NCBI RefSeq assembly: GCF_024679245.1
Contig: NC_090178.1
Coordinates: 50,921,962-50,985,961, forward strand
DNA length: 64,000 nt
Source: Pseudorasbora parva
Taxonomy: Eukaryota > Chordata > Actinopteri > Cypriniformes > Gobionidae
Reading direction: 5' to 3'
Positions 46,675-57,880 of the stretch are shown here, piece by piece (within the stretch, counting starts at the first letter, position 1; the number at the start of each line of letters is the position of its first letter). The notes under the pieces are model-generated. The model did not search any database, was not told the DNA's origin, and was given only the letters and a program-made list of their open reading frames with translations. A program made the translations under genes and the position numbers.

Positions 46675-46726
46675 GAACTAGTTTAAAACAACTTTTTGCA
46701 TTCTTTATTTTTTACTTTACAATGAA

Positions 46727-46730
<4 letters not shown>

Positions 46731-46774
<44 letters not shown>

Positions 46775-46798
46775 GTATGTGTATATATATATATATAG
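46731..46798. repeat. (GT)n and short (AT)n microsatellite
   Basis: About 19 GT units, then GTATATATAT. Confidence 0.95.
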
Positions 46799-47093
46799 AC
46801 TGATTTCCATTTTTCTGAAGTGTTAGGTCAACACCAGAACAGTGTAGAATTTTAACTCTGCCAGTGTTTTCTACAAAGCTGCACTTAACTCTGTAACAGT
46901 GTTATTGTTATCTGCATTGGTGTTAATATTTTACTCTATTAGAGTTTATTGTAACACCGAGTTGGGTGTTGTGAGAGGCAACACTTTTAAAAGTGTTGAA
47001 TTAACACTTTGCGGGTGGTTCCCATATATACACTTTTAAAGTGTTGAAATTAACTCTATTGGTGTTGATTTCCGGATTTCAAATTTACTGTGC

Positions 47094-48180
47094 AGTGACT
47101 GTAATGAAGCAATTTTAGCTCTGCGTAGAAAAAATTGTCTTGCAAGTTTTACGTCATTTGATCAGCTCTTCTGATTGGCCTTTATAAAGACCACTGAAGT
47201 TATTATAGGCCAATAACAATCAATGCCCAATCATTCAGAGCACCCTTACCCAGATTGAAATGCAACATTAGGGCCCTCAACAGACCACACGGTGAGGCTC
47301 CAATCCAAGAGGATACACTGTCAAAACAAAGATTAAAGAGCTAGTCTGGAAAATTAGCTAGACCAGGGACTATACAAGAGAAATTTAGGAAATGTTCCGT
47401 ATAAGTGACGTAATACCATTTTTATAGTGATGCTTTTGTTTTTTATAAACTAACACTTTAGTCAATATAACAGCCTGAAACACACCAACAATGTATTAGG
47501 ATTTAAAATGGACAAGTACACAGATACTCACTGCAGTTTATTTTCTTTACACTTTCATAAATTCAATAAGCTGTCTTCCCAGTGCATCAGTTTCACTAGG
47601 GATCATTAACTTGATTTTTATCATTAACTGTATTCCTTCATGTTTTCTAATTAGCTCAGATGTGGCCACAAATTAATTACCATCTCCTAGCCACTTTGTA
47701 AATGCAGTCTGTTTATGTATTCCACCAATGTTTAGTATAACCACCAATTAACACCATTTAAAAACAATTAAGAAAACTATTAGTATTTAACCAGACGATC
47801 GTGCTAAGTCAGTACCAGGTTTCACTCATGACTTCATCAAATGATATATGTGAGATATGCTGATGATGGTTGATAACCACCAATGCCATAACCTTAGTTT
47901 ATTCAGCTTGGTTGGAAAGACATTATAACACCGCTATTATATGGTTCAGGAAAAGAAGCAATTACAGTATTACTGAGTCCATCGAGACTCTCCGCTCTTG
48001 AGTTAATCACTCAAACTGAGCCTGAGACATGTAGTCCTAGGGTTCCCTTAAAGCCACATTTCATAGTCTGATCCACTTTCTCCTGTCCAGTTGCCTGTTT
48101 ATTGTCCAATGTATGTGTCTGTTTCTCCAGTACAACTCTCCAACAAATGATCTGAGTCTAGCCATGGATCTACCCCCATG
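47094..48180. other. Unassigned stretch before the satellite
   Basis: About 1.1 kb, AT-rich, with no recognised protein, exon or repeat landmark. Confidence 0.4.
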
Positions 48181-51100
48181 GATAGGGGCACAACTTTAGT
48201 AAACACTCCTATGGGTCGTATTTCATGAGTTAAAATATTGTCGATAAGGGCACAACTTTAGTAAACGCTCCTATGAGTCGTATTTCAAGAGTTAAAATAT
48301 TGTCGATAGGGGCACAACTTTAGTAAACGCTCCTATGGGTCATATTTCATGAGTTAAAATATTGTCGATTGGGGCACAACTTTAGTAAACGCTCCTATGG
48401 GTCATATTTCATGAGTTAAAATATTGTCGATAGGGGCACAACTTTAGTAAACGCTCCTATGAGCCGTATTTCAAGAGTTAAAATATTGTCGATAGGGGCA
48501 CAACTTTAGTAAACGCTCCTATGGTTCGTATTTCATGAGTTAAAATATTGTCGATAGGGGCACAACTTTAGTAAACGCTCCTATGAGCCGTATTTCAAGA
48601 GTTAAAATATTGTCGATAGGGCCACAACTTTAGTAAACGCTCCTATGAGTCGTATTTCAAGAGTTAAAATATTGTCGATAGGGGCACAACTTTAGTAAAC
48701 GCTCCTATGAGCCGTATTTCAAGAGTTAAAATATTGTCGATAGGGGCACAACTTTAGTAAACGCTCCTATGGGTCGTATTTCATGAGTTAAAATATTGTC
48801 CATAGGGCCACAACTTTAGTAAACGCTCCTATGAGTCGTATTTCAAGAGTTAAAATATTGTCGATAGGGGCACAACTTTAGTAAACGCTCCTATGAGCCG
48901 TATTTCAAGAGTTAAAATATTGTCGATAGGGGCACAACTTTAGTAAACGCTCCTATGGGTCGTATTTCATGAGTTAAAATATTGTCCATAGGGCCACAAC
49001 TTTAGTAAACGCTCCTATGAGTCGTATTTCAAGAGTTAAAATATTGTTGATAGGGGCACAACTTTAGTAAACGCTCCTATGGGTCGTATTTCATGAGTTA
49101 AAATATTGTCGATAGGGGCACAACTTTAGTAAACACTCCTATGAGCCGTATTTCAAGAGTTAAAATATTGTCGATAGGGGCACAACTTTAGTAAACGCTC
49201 CTATGGGTCGTATTTCATGAGTTAAAATATTGTCCATAGGGCCACAACTTTAGTAAACGCTCCTATGAGTCGTATTTCAAGAGTTAAAATATTGTCGATA
49301 GGGGCACAACTTTAGTAAACGCTCCTATGAGCCGTATTTCAAGAGTTAAAATATTGTCGATAGGGGCACAACTTTAGTAAACGCTCCTATGAGTCGTATT
49401 TCAAGAGTTAAAATATTGTCGATAGGGGCACAACTTTAGTAAACGCTCCTATGGGTCGTATTTCATGAGTTAAAATATTGTCGATAGGGGCACAACTTTA
49501 GTAAACGCTCCTATGGGTCGTATTTCATGAGTTAAAATATTGACGATAGGAGCACAACTTTAGTAAACGCTCCTATGGGTCGTATTTCATGAGTTAAAAT
49601 ATTGACGATAGGAGCACAACTTTAGTAAACGCTCCTATGGGTCGTATTTCATGAGTTAAAATATTGTCGATAGGAGCACCACTTTAGAAAACGCTCCTAT
49701 GGGTCGTATTTCATGAGTTAAAATATTGTCGATTGGGGCACAACTTTAGTAAACGCTCCTATGGGTCGTATTTCATGAGTTAAAATATTGTCGATAGGAG
49801 CACCACTTTAGTAAACGCTCCTATGGGTCGTATTTCATGAGTTAAAATATTGTCGATAGGGGCACAACTTTAGTAAACGCTCCTATGGGTCGTATTTCAT
49901 GAGTTAAAATATTGTCCATAGGGGCACAACTTTAGTAATCGCTCCTATGGGTCGTATTTCATGAGTTAAAATATTGTCGATAGGGGCACAACTTTAGTAA
50001 ACGCTCCTATGGGTCATATTTCATGAGTTAAAATATTGTCCATAGGGGCACAACTTTAGTAAACGCTCCTATGGGTCGTATTTCATGAGTTAAAATATTG
50101 TCCATAGGGGCACAACTTTAGTAAACGCTCCTATGGGTCATATTTCATGAGTTAAAATATTGTCCATAGGGGCACAACTTTAGTAATCGCTCCTATGGGT
50201 CGTATTTCATGAGTTAAAATATTGTCGATAGGGGCACAACTTTAGTAAACGCTCTTATTGGTCGTATTTCATGAGTTAAAATATTGTCGATTGGGGCACA
50301 ACTTTAGTAAACGCTCCTATGGGTCATATTTCATGAGTTAAAATATTGTCGATAGGAGCACAACTTTAGTAAACGCTCCTATGGGTTGTATTTCATGAGT
50401 TAAAATATTGTCGATTGGGGCACAACTTTAATAAACGCTCCTATGGGTCGTATTTCATGAGTTCAAATATTGTCGATAGGGGCTCAACTTTAGTGAACGC
50501 TCCTATGGGTCGTATTTCATGAGTTAAAATATTGTCGATTGGGGCACAACTTTAGTAAACGCTCCTATGGGTCATATTTCATGAGTTAAAATATTGTCGA
50601 TAGGAGCACAACTTTAGTAAACGCTCCTATGGGTTGTATTTCAAGAGTTAAAATATTGTCAATAGGGGCACAACTTTAGTAAACGCTCCTATGGGTCGTA
50701 TTTCATGAGTTAAAATATTGTCGATAGGAGCACAACTTTAGTAAACGCTCCTATGGGTCGTATTTCATGAGTTAAAATATTGTCGATAGGGGCACAACTT
50801 TAGTAAACACTCCTATGAGTCGTATTTCATGAGTTAAAATATTGTCGATAGGGGCACAACTTTAGTAAACGCTCCTATGGGTCGTTTTTCATGAATTAAA
50901 ATATTTTTGATAGGGGCACAACTTTAGTAAACGCTCCTATGGGTCGTATTTCATGAGTTAAAATATTGTCGATAGGGGCACAACTTTAGTAAACGCTCCT
51001 ATGGGTCGTATTTCATGAGTTAAAATATTGTCGATAGGGGCACAACTTTAGTAAACGCTCCTATGAGTCGTATTTCAAGAGTTAAAATATTGTCGATAGG

Positions 51101-51833
51101 GGCACAACTTTAGTAAACGCTGCTATGGGTCGTATTTCATGAGTTAAAATATTGTCGATTGGGGCACAACTTTAGTAAACGCTCCTATGGGTCGTATTTC
51201 ATGAGTTAAAATATTGTCGATAGGAGCAAAACATTAGTAAACGCTCCTATGGGTCGTATTTCATGAGTTAAAATATTGTCGATAGGGGCACAACTTTAGT
51301 AAACGCTCCTATGGGTCGTATTTCATGAGTTAAAATATTGTCGATAGGGGCACAACTTTAGTAAACGCTCCTATGGGTCGTATTTCATGAGTTAAAATAT
51401 TGTCCATAGGGGCACAACTTTAGTAAACGCTCCTATGAGTCGTTTTTTATGAGTTAAAATATTGTCGATAAGGGCACAACATTAGTGAACGCTCCTATGG
51501 GTCGTATTTCATGAGTTAAAATATTGTCGATAGGGGCACAACTTTAGTAAACACTCCTATGAGTCGTTTTTCAGGAGTTAAAATATTGTCGATAGGAGCA
51601 CAACTTTAGTAAACGCTCCTATGGGTCGTATTTCATGAGTTAAAATATTGTCGATAGGAGCACAACTTTAGTAAACGCTCCTATGGGTCGTATTTCATGA
51701 GTTAAAATATTGTCGATAGGGTCACAACTTTAGTAAACGCTCCTATGGGTCGCATTTCATGAGTTAAAATATTGTCGATAGGGTCACAACTTTAGTAAAC
51801 ACTCCTATGGGTCGTATTTCATGAGTTAAAATA
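48181..51833 (+). repeat. 62-bp satellite array, left part, about 59 units
   Basis: The unit begins GATAGGGGCACAACTTTAGT, continues AAACGCTCCTATGGGTCG and ends TATTTCATGAGTTAAAATATTGTC. Two linked variants alternate (GGGTCG...CATGAG and GAGCCG or GAGTCG...CAAGAG), giving a three-unit superperiod near 48.6-49.4 kb. In units with GGAGC the sequence ATAGGAGC pairs with GCTCCTAT 15 bases on, so each could form a small hairpin. Every unit contains stops; non-coding. Confidence 0.96.
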
Positions 51834-52209
51834 TGTCACGTCACAGACAAGGGAAAAGGGTGCGAGGACTCAAGTGCAGAAAAAAGATGATTTATTTACA
51901 AAAACAAAACATAAACTCAAAACAAAACCCACGAGGGGGAAAAACACATAATAGAATAATATAAATACAAACTTAAACAAACCAACAGAATCACGGGGAG
52001 GACGGAAGACGCAGACATTACACAAGGATCCAACACAGACTGACAAACACAAGGAGATTATAAAGGGAACAAACAAGGCAGATAATGAGGGAGAACAGGT
52101 GGGGCAAATAAACCAATAATCAGATAACAAGAAGGGCGGGGTTGACAGTAGCACATGCAAGACATGACAGAACCCACATGTGCACACAAGACAGGACAGG
52201 CATGTGACA
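51834..52209 (-). repeat. 3' LTR (left copy)
   Basis: On the minus strand it starts TGTCACATGCC and ends GTGACGTGACA. It contains a TATA-like CCCTTTATAATCTCC and an AATAAA (GTAAATAAATCATC) in positions suited to promoter and polyadenylation. The 105-codon frame inside is not considered a gene. Confidence 0.93.
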
Positions 52210-52220
52210 TTACCCCCTCC

Positions 52221-53930
52221 TTAAGGAGCGGCTACCAGACGCTCCACTAGGGACGGGCGGGACAGACCAGGGAGGGACGGGAGGGACAGACCAGGGCGGG
52301 GCGGGAGGGACAGACCAGGGCGGGCGGGAGGGACAGACCAGGGCGGGGCGGGAGGGACAGACCAGGGCGGGGCGGGAGGGACAGACCAGGGCGGGGCGGG
52401 AGGGACAGACCAGGGCGGGACGGGAGGGACAGACCAGGGCGGGACGGGAGGGACAGACCAGGGCGGGACGGGCGGGGCAGACCAGGGGGGCACGGGAGGG
52501 ACAGACCAGGGGGGCACGGGAGGGACAGACCAGGGGGGCACGGGAGGGACTGACCAGGGGGGCACGGGAGGGACTGACCAGGGGGGCACGGGAGGGACAG
52601 GAGAAACAGACAAGGAAGGAACAGACAAGGGAGGGGTCAACAAGGGACACATGAGGAAAACAAAAAGTTCAGGCACCCAGGGCGGCGCAGGAAGAGCAGG
52701 ACGCCTCAGCGGCGCACGGAGAGCAGGACGCCTCAGCGGCGCACGGAGAGCAGGACGCCTCAGCGGCGCACGGAGAGCAGGACGCCTCAGCGGCGCACGG
52801 AGAGCAGGACGCCTCAGCGGCGCACGGAGAGCAGGACGCCTCAGCGGCGCACGGAGAGCTGGACGCCTGGGAGGCGCGGTGAGAGCTGGACGCCTGGGAG
52901 GCGCGGTGAGAGCTGGACGCCTGGGAGGCGCGGTGAGAGCTGGACGCCTGGGAGGCGCGGTGAGAGCTGGACGCCTGGGAGGCGCGGTGAGAGCTGGACG
53001 CCTGGGAGGCGCGGTGAGAGCTGGACGCCTGGGAGGCGCGGTGAGAGCTGGACGCCTGGGAGGCGCGGTGAGAGCAGGACGCCTGGGAGGTGCGGTGAGA
53101 GCAGGACGCCTGGGAGGCATCTCCGGCCCAGCGGCGTCCACCGGAATGCGATCCACCAGCACAGGGACCACCGGAACACTATCCACCGGAACAGAGACCA
53201 CCGGCATCGGGACCACCGGAACACGATCCACCGGAATAGAGACCACCGGAACACGATCTACCGGTACAGGGACCTCCGGAACACGATCCACCGGAATAGG
53301 GACCACCAGAACACGATCCACCGGCACAGGGACCACCGGAACACGATCCACCGGCACAGGGACCACCGGAACACGATCCACCGGCACAGGGACCACCGGA
53401 ACACGATCCACCGGCACAGGGACCACCAGAACACGATCCACCGGCACAGGGACAACCGGCACAGGGACCACCGGAACACGATCCGCCGGTACTGGGACAA
53501 CCGGCATGCGATCCGCCGGCACTGGGACCACCGGCACAGGGACCACTGGAGCTGGGACCACAAGAACAGGCACGGAGGGAGCCTTCCTTCTCCTCCTCCT
53601 TTTAGAGACCACCGGAGCTTGGGCCACTGGAACTGGGGCCACTGGAACAGGAACCACCGGAGCTATCCAGCCCCTGGTCCTAGAGGGACTGGAGTCCAGC
53701 TGTTCCACAAACTCCCAAAAGTCCGGGGTTCCCATTCTCTCAACCTCCATGGGGCTGAGAGGCATGTCCAGGCAGAGGTTAAACACCTCTGCCTTCTCTG
53801 TCTCATTGAGGTACAGGTGATGCACCTCAATAAGGAATTTGCAGGCGAACTCTCTTACACCCGCCCCCTGTTGGCGGATGTATTTAGAGTTCACCTGCCG
53901 CATCACCTGTACGTGCCTGGTTAGCTCCAT
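52221..53930 (-). CDS. Proline-rich repeat ORF of the LTR element
   Basis: The 569-codon frame starts 65 bp from the 5' LTR and stops just before the polypurine tract. Residues 1-88 are non-repetitive (LYLNETEKAEVFNLCLDMPL, DFWEFVEQLD) and may be a gag-derived or other capture; I do not recognise the family. After this come PVVPVPVDR-type repeats (30-bp units, residues about 90-245), PPRRPALTA / PLRRPALRA nonapeptides (27-bp units) and PPVPPWSV octapeptides (24-bp units). Nearly all units are multiples of three, as expected if translation is selected. One 23-bp unit near 52318-52341 shifts the frame for the last about 30 residues. Function unknown. Confidence 0.65.
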   Translation of the reverse strand: MELTRHVQVMRQVNSKYIRQQGAGVREFACKFLIEVHHLYLNETEKAEVFNLCLDMPLSPMEVERMGTPDFWEFVEQLDSSPSRTRGWIAPVVPVPVAPVPVAQAPVVSKRRRRRKAPSVPVLVVPAPVVPVPVVPVPADRMPVVPVPADRVPVVPVPVVPVPVDRVLVVPVPVDRVPVVPVPVDRVPVVPVPVDRVPVVPVPVDRVLVVPIPVDRVPEVPVPVDRVPVVSIPVDRVPVVPMPVVSVPVDSVPVVPVLVDRIPVDAAGPEMPPRRPALTAPPRRPALTAPPRRPALTAPPRRPALTAPPRRPALTAPPRRPALTAPPRRPALTAPPRRPALTAPPRRPALTAPPRRPALRAPLRRPALRAPLRRPALRAPLRRPALRAPLRRPALRAPLRRPALRAPLRRPALPAPPWVPELFVFLMCPLLTPPLSVPSLSVSPVPPVPPWSVPPVPPWSVPPVPPWSVPPVPPWSVPPVPPWSAPPVPPWSVPPVPPWSVPPVPPWSVPPAPPWSVPPAPPWSVPPAPPWSVPPARPGLSLPPRPGLSLPSLPGLSRPSLVERLVAAP

Positions 53931-53995
53931 AGTTCAAAGAGCAAACAACAAAAATAAACAATCCTCTTGCTGAGTCCTCTATGGTTGGATCCTTC

Positions 53996-54371
53996 TGTCA
54001 CGTCACAGACAAGGGAAAAGGGTGCGAGGACTCAAGTGCAGAAAAAAGATGATTTATTTACAAAAACAAAACATAAACTCAAAACAAAACCCACGAGGGG
54101 GAAAAACACATAATAGAATAATATAAATACAAACTTAAACAAACCAACAGAATCACGGGGAGGACGGAAGACGCAGACATTACACAAGGATCCAACACAG
54201 ACTGACAAACACAAGGAGATTATAAAGGGAACAAACAAGGCAGATAATGAGGGAGAACAGGTGGGGCAAATAAACCAATAATCAGATAACAAGAAGGGCG
54301 GGGTTGACAGTAGCACATGCAAGACATGACAGAACCCACATGTGCACACAAGACAGGACAGGCATGTGACA
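53996..54371 (-). repeat. 5' LTR (right copy)
   Basis: Same 376 bp as the left copy. On the minus strand it is followed by GAAGGATCCAACCATAGAGG; a primer-binding site could not be matched to a tRNA with confidence. Confidence 0.93.
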
Positions 54372-57300
54372 AAATATTGTCGATAGGAGCACAACTTTAG
54401 TAAACGCTCCTATGAGTCGTTTTTCATGAGTTAAAATATTGTCGATAGGAGCACAACTTTAGTAAACGCTCCTATGGGTCGTATTTCATGAGTTAAAATA
54501 TTGTCGATAGGGGCACAACTTTAGTAAACGCTCCTATGAGTCGTATTTCATGAGTTAAAATATTGTCGATAGGGGCACAACTTTAGTAAACGCTCCTATG
54601 GGTCGTATTTCATGAGTTAAAATATTGTCGATAGGGGCACAACTTTAGTAAACGCTCCTATGGGTCGTATTTCATGAGTTAAAATATTGTCGATAGGAGC
54701 ACAACTTTAGTAAACGCTCCTATTGGTCGTATTTCATGAGTTAAAATATTGTCGATAGGGTCACAACTTTAGTAAACGCTCCTATGGGTCGTATTTCATG
54801 AGTTAAAATATTGTCGATTGGGGCACAACTTTAGTAAACGCTCCTATGGGTCGTATTTCATGAGTTAAAATATTGTCGATAGGAGCACAACTTTAGTAAT
54901 CGCTCCTATGGGTCGTATTTCATGAGTTAAAATATTGTCGATAGGAGCACAACTTTAGTAAACGCTCCTATGGGTCGTATTTCATGAGTTAAAATATTGT
55001 CAATAGGGGCACAACTTTAGTAAACGCTCCTATGGGTCGTATTTCAAGAGTTAAAATATTGTCAATAGGGGCACAACTTTAGTAAACGCTCCTATGGGTC
55101 GTATTTCATGAGTTAAAATATTGTCGATAGGAGCACAACTTTAGTAAACGCTCCTATGGGTCGTATTTCATGAGTTAAAATATTGTCAATAGGGGCACAA
55201 CTTTAGTAAACGCTCCTATGGGTCGTATTTCATGAGTTAAAATATTGTCGATAGGAGCACAACTTTAGTAAACGCTCCTATGGGTCGTATTTCATGAGTT
55301 AAAATATTGTCCATAGGGCCACAACTTTAGTAAACGCTCCAATGGGTCGTATTTCATGAGTTAAAATATTGTCGATAGGAGCACAACTTTAGTAAACGCT
55401 CCTATGGGTCGAATTTCAAGAGTTACATTATTGTCGATGAGGGCACAACATTAGTGAACGCTCCTATGGGTCGTATTTCATAAGTTAAAATATTGTCGAT
55501 AGGAGCACAACATTAGTGAACGCTCCTATGGGTCGTATTTCATGAGTTAAAATATTGTCGATAGGGGCACAACTTTAGTAAACGCTCCTATGGGTCGTAT
55601 TTCATGAGTTAAAATATTGTCGATTGGGGCACCACTTTAGTAAACGCTCCTATGGGTCATATTTCATGAGTTAAAATATTGTCGATTAGGGCACAACTGT
55701 AGTAAACGCTCCTATGGGTCGTATTTCATGAGTTAAAATATTGTCGATTGGGGCACAACTTTAGTAAACGCTCCTATGGGTCGTATTTCAAGAGTTAAAA
55801 TATTGTCGATTGGGGCACAACTTTAGTAAACGCTCCTATGGGTCGTATTTCATGAGTTAAAATATTGTCCATAGGGGCACAACTTTAGTAAACGCTCCTA
55901 TGGGTCATATTTCATGAGTTAAAATATTGTCGATTGGGGCACAACTTTAGTAAACGCTCCTATGGGTCGTATTTCATGAGTTAAAATATTGTCCATAGGG
56001 GCACAACTTTAGTAAACGCTCCTAAGGGTCGTATTTCATGAGTTAAAATATTGTCCATAGGGGCACAACTTTAGTAAACGCTCCTATGGGTCGTTTTTCA
56101 TGAGTTAAAATATTGTCCATAGGGGCACAACTTTAGTAAACGCTCCTATGGGTCGTATTTCATGAGTTAAAATATTGTCGATTGGGGCACAACTTTAGTA
56201 AACGCTCCTATGGGTCGCATTTCATGAGTTAAAATATTGTCCATAGGGGCACAACTTTAGTAAACGCTCCTATGGGTCGTATTTCATGAGTTAAAATATT
56301 GTCCATAGGGGCACAACTTTAGTAAACGCTCCTATGGGTCGTATTTCATGAGTTAAAATATTGTCCATAGGGGCACAACTTTAGTAAACGCTCCTATGGG
56401 TCGTATTTCATGAGTTAAAATATTGTCGATAGGGGCACAACTTTAGTAAACGCTCCTATGGGTCGTATTTCATGAGTTAAAATATTGTCGATAGGAACAC
56501 AACTTTAGTAAACGCTCCTATGGGTCGTATTTCATGAGTTAAAATATTGTCGATTGGGGCACAACTTTAGTAAACGTTCCTATGGGTCGTATTTCATAAG
56601 TTAAAATATTGCCGATAGGAACACAACTTTAGTAAACGCTCCTATGGGTCGTATTTCATGAGTTAAAATATTGTCGATTGGGGCACAACTTTAGTAAACG
56701 CTCCTATGGGTCGTATTTCATAAGTTAAAATATTGTCGATAGGAACACAACTTTAGTAAACGCTCCTATGGGTCGTATTTCATGAGTTAAAATATTGCCG
56801 ATAGGGGCACAACTTTAGTAAACGCTCCTATGGGTCGTATTTCATGAGTTAAAATATTGTCGATAGGAACACAACTTTAGTAAACGCTCCTATGGGTCGT
56901 ATTTCATGAGTTAAAATATTGTCGATTGGGGCACAACTTTAGTAAACGCTCCTATGGGTCGTATTTCATGAGTTAAAATATTGTCCATAGGGGCACAACT
57001 TTAGTAAACGCTCCTATGGGTCGTATTTCATGAGTTAAAATATTGTCGATAGGGGCACAACTTTAGTAAACGCTCCTATGGGTCGTATTTCATGAGTTAA
57101 AATATTGTCCATAGGGGCACAACTTTAGTAAACGCTCCTATGGGTCGTATTTCATGAGTTAAAATATTGTCGATAGGGGCACAACTTTAGTAAACGCTCC
57201 TATGGGTCATATTTCATGAGTTAAAATATTGTCCATAGGGGCACAACTTTAGTAAACGCTCCTATGGGTCGTATTTCATGAGTTAAAATATTGTCGATAG

Positions 57301-57582
57301 GAGCACAACTTTAGTAAACGCTCGTACTGGTCGTATTTCATGAGTTAAAATATTGTCGATAGGGGCACAACTTTAGTAAACGCTCCTATGGGTCGTATTT
57401 CATGAGTTAAAATATTTTCGATTGGGGCACAACTTTAGTAAACGCTCCTATGGGTCGTATTTCATGAGTTACATTATTGATAGATGTGCAACTTTAGTAA
57501 ACGCTCCTATGGGTCGTATTTCATGAGTTACATTATTGATAGATGCGCAACTTTAGTAAACGCTCCTATGGGTCGTATTTCA
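54372..57582 (+). repeat. 62-bp satellite array, right part, about 52 units
   Basis: Continuation of the array after the LTR insertion. The last two units are altered (GAGTTACATTATTGATAGAT), showing edge divergence. The array stops in GTATTTCAAGGAAGTGACAA. Confidence 0.96.
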
Positions 57583-57829
57583 AGGAAGTGACAAACAACC
57601 TATATAGGTGTATTGGTTGTTGGACATGTTCCTCAAAACCCACCTGCTCTGGAGCAACACCTTTCATTGTAACTGCTGTATGCAAAATTCCCTTTATCGC
57701 GTCATTCACATCATTCAATCTGTCACTCACAGGAACTTTTCCTTGCTTCTTTGTAATGATCTCATATGGTCTACAAGTAAATGTGCTTCTGAATGAATGT
57801 ACAGCGTAACCTCTGTCTGGGTTGTACAC
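57566..57829 (-). other. Unrecognised ORF, 87 codons
   Basis: The minus-strand frame encodes a mixed, protein-like sequence (YEIITKKQGKVPVSDRLNDV, VAPEQVGFEEHVQQPIHLY). It is bounded by the satellite on its C-terminal side, where the last residues come from the final repeat unit. A further protein-like stretch lies upstream on the same strand in another frame (57830-57880). It may be a fragment of a transposon or host gene broken by the satellite. No family recognised and no splice sites confirmed. Confidence 0.3.
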
Positions 57830-57880
57830 TTTGGTCTACCTGCAGTTGTCTGCTCATCTGATGACCCACCAGTGACAGTA

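Larger units (their letters stand above)
43441..46697 (+). ncRNA. Candidate multi-exon transcript, coding status uncertain
   Basis: Exon-like blocks with matching splice signals: 43441-43543 (CTGTCTTAAG| ... |GTATGT), 44858-44961 (GTTGCCAG| ... |GTAAGT), 45084-45164 (TTTTTAG| ... |GTACGA), 45296-45377 (GATTTTAG| ... |GTAAGTGAG) and 46323 onward (GTTGTTTAG|), with AATAAA at 46669-46674. Joined, one frame from ATG 43513 would run through the later exons to TGA 46373, but TGA at 44875 and TAG at 45123 interrupt it. The stretch across exons 3-4 (IGGPILLEWENFYDAASKGY) looks protein-like. It is either a decayed small coding gene or a non-coding RNA. No family is assigned. Confidence 0.45.
42299..47093 (+). 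mobile_element. Candidate TIR-bounded unit carrying a spliced transcription unit
   Basis: The left edge (CACAGCAAAATCTCCAGTGT) and right edge (complement CACAGTAAATTTGAAATCC) are inverted. About 150-250 bp inside each is dense in AACACT/AGTGTT and GGTGTT motifs. Between them lie repeated 5' modules, exon-like blocks with splice signals, and a polyadenylation signal. The borders look like those of a DNA element, but no clean target duplication was found and terminal identity is limited, so the mobile nature is inference. Confidence 0.5.
51834..54371 (-). mobile_element. Young non-autonomous LTR retroelement inserted in the satellite
   Basis: Two 376-bp direct repeats (51834-52209, 53996-54371) begin TGTCACG and end GTGACA. 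They look identical by eye and are flanked by the 5-bp duplication AAATA (51829-51833, 54372-54376); removing the element restores a normal satellite unit. Orientation is minus: the only long ORF reads that way and a purine-rich AAGGAGGGGGTAA precedes the left LTR. The interior is only 1.79 kb. No protease, RT, RNase H or integrase is present, so movement would need enzymes from another element. Confidence 0.93.

Noticed and set aside
42299..47093. Clear hAT or PIF-type assignment for this unit
   Set aside because: Terminal identity is short and I could not find a convincing target duplication, so superfamily was left open.
51870..52187. 105-codon ORF in the LTR, repeated at 54032
   Set aside because: Lies wholly within the LTR in promoter and untranslated sequence; no motif and no sign of coding beyond the duplicated LTR itself.
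52651..53820. Plus-strand ORF of 389 codons in the LTR element
   Set aside because: It is the antisense of the proline-rich ORF. The leader, polypurine tract and LTR orientation favour the minus strand.
48181..57582. CRISPR-like array
   Set aside because: Units are contiguous tandem repeats with no unique spacers, and the sequence is clearly eukaryotic.
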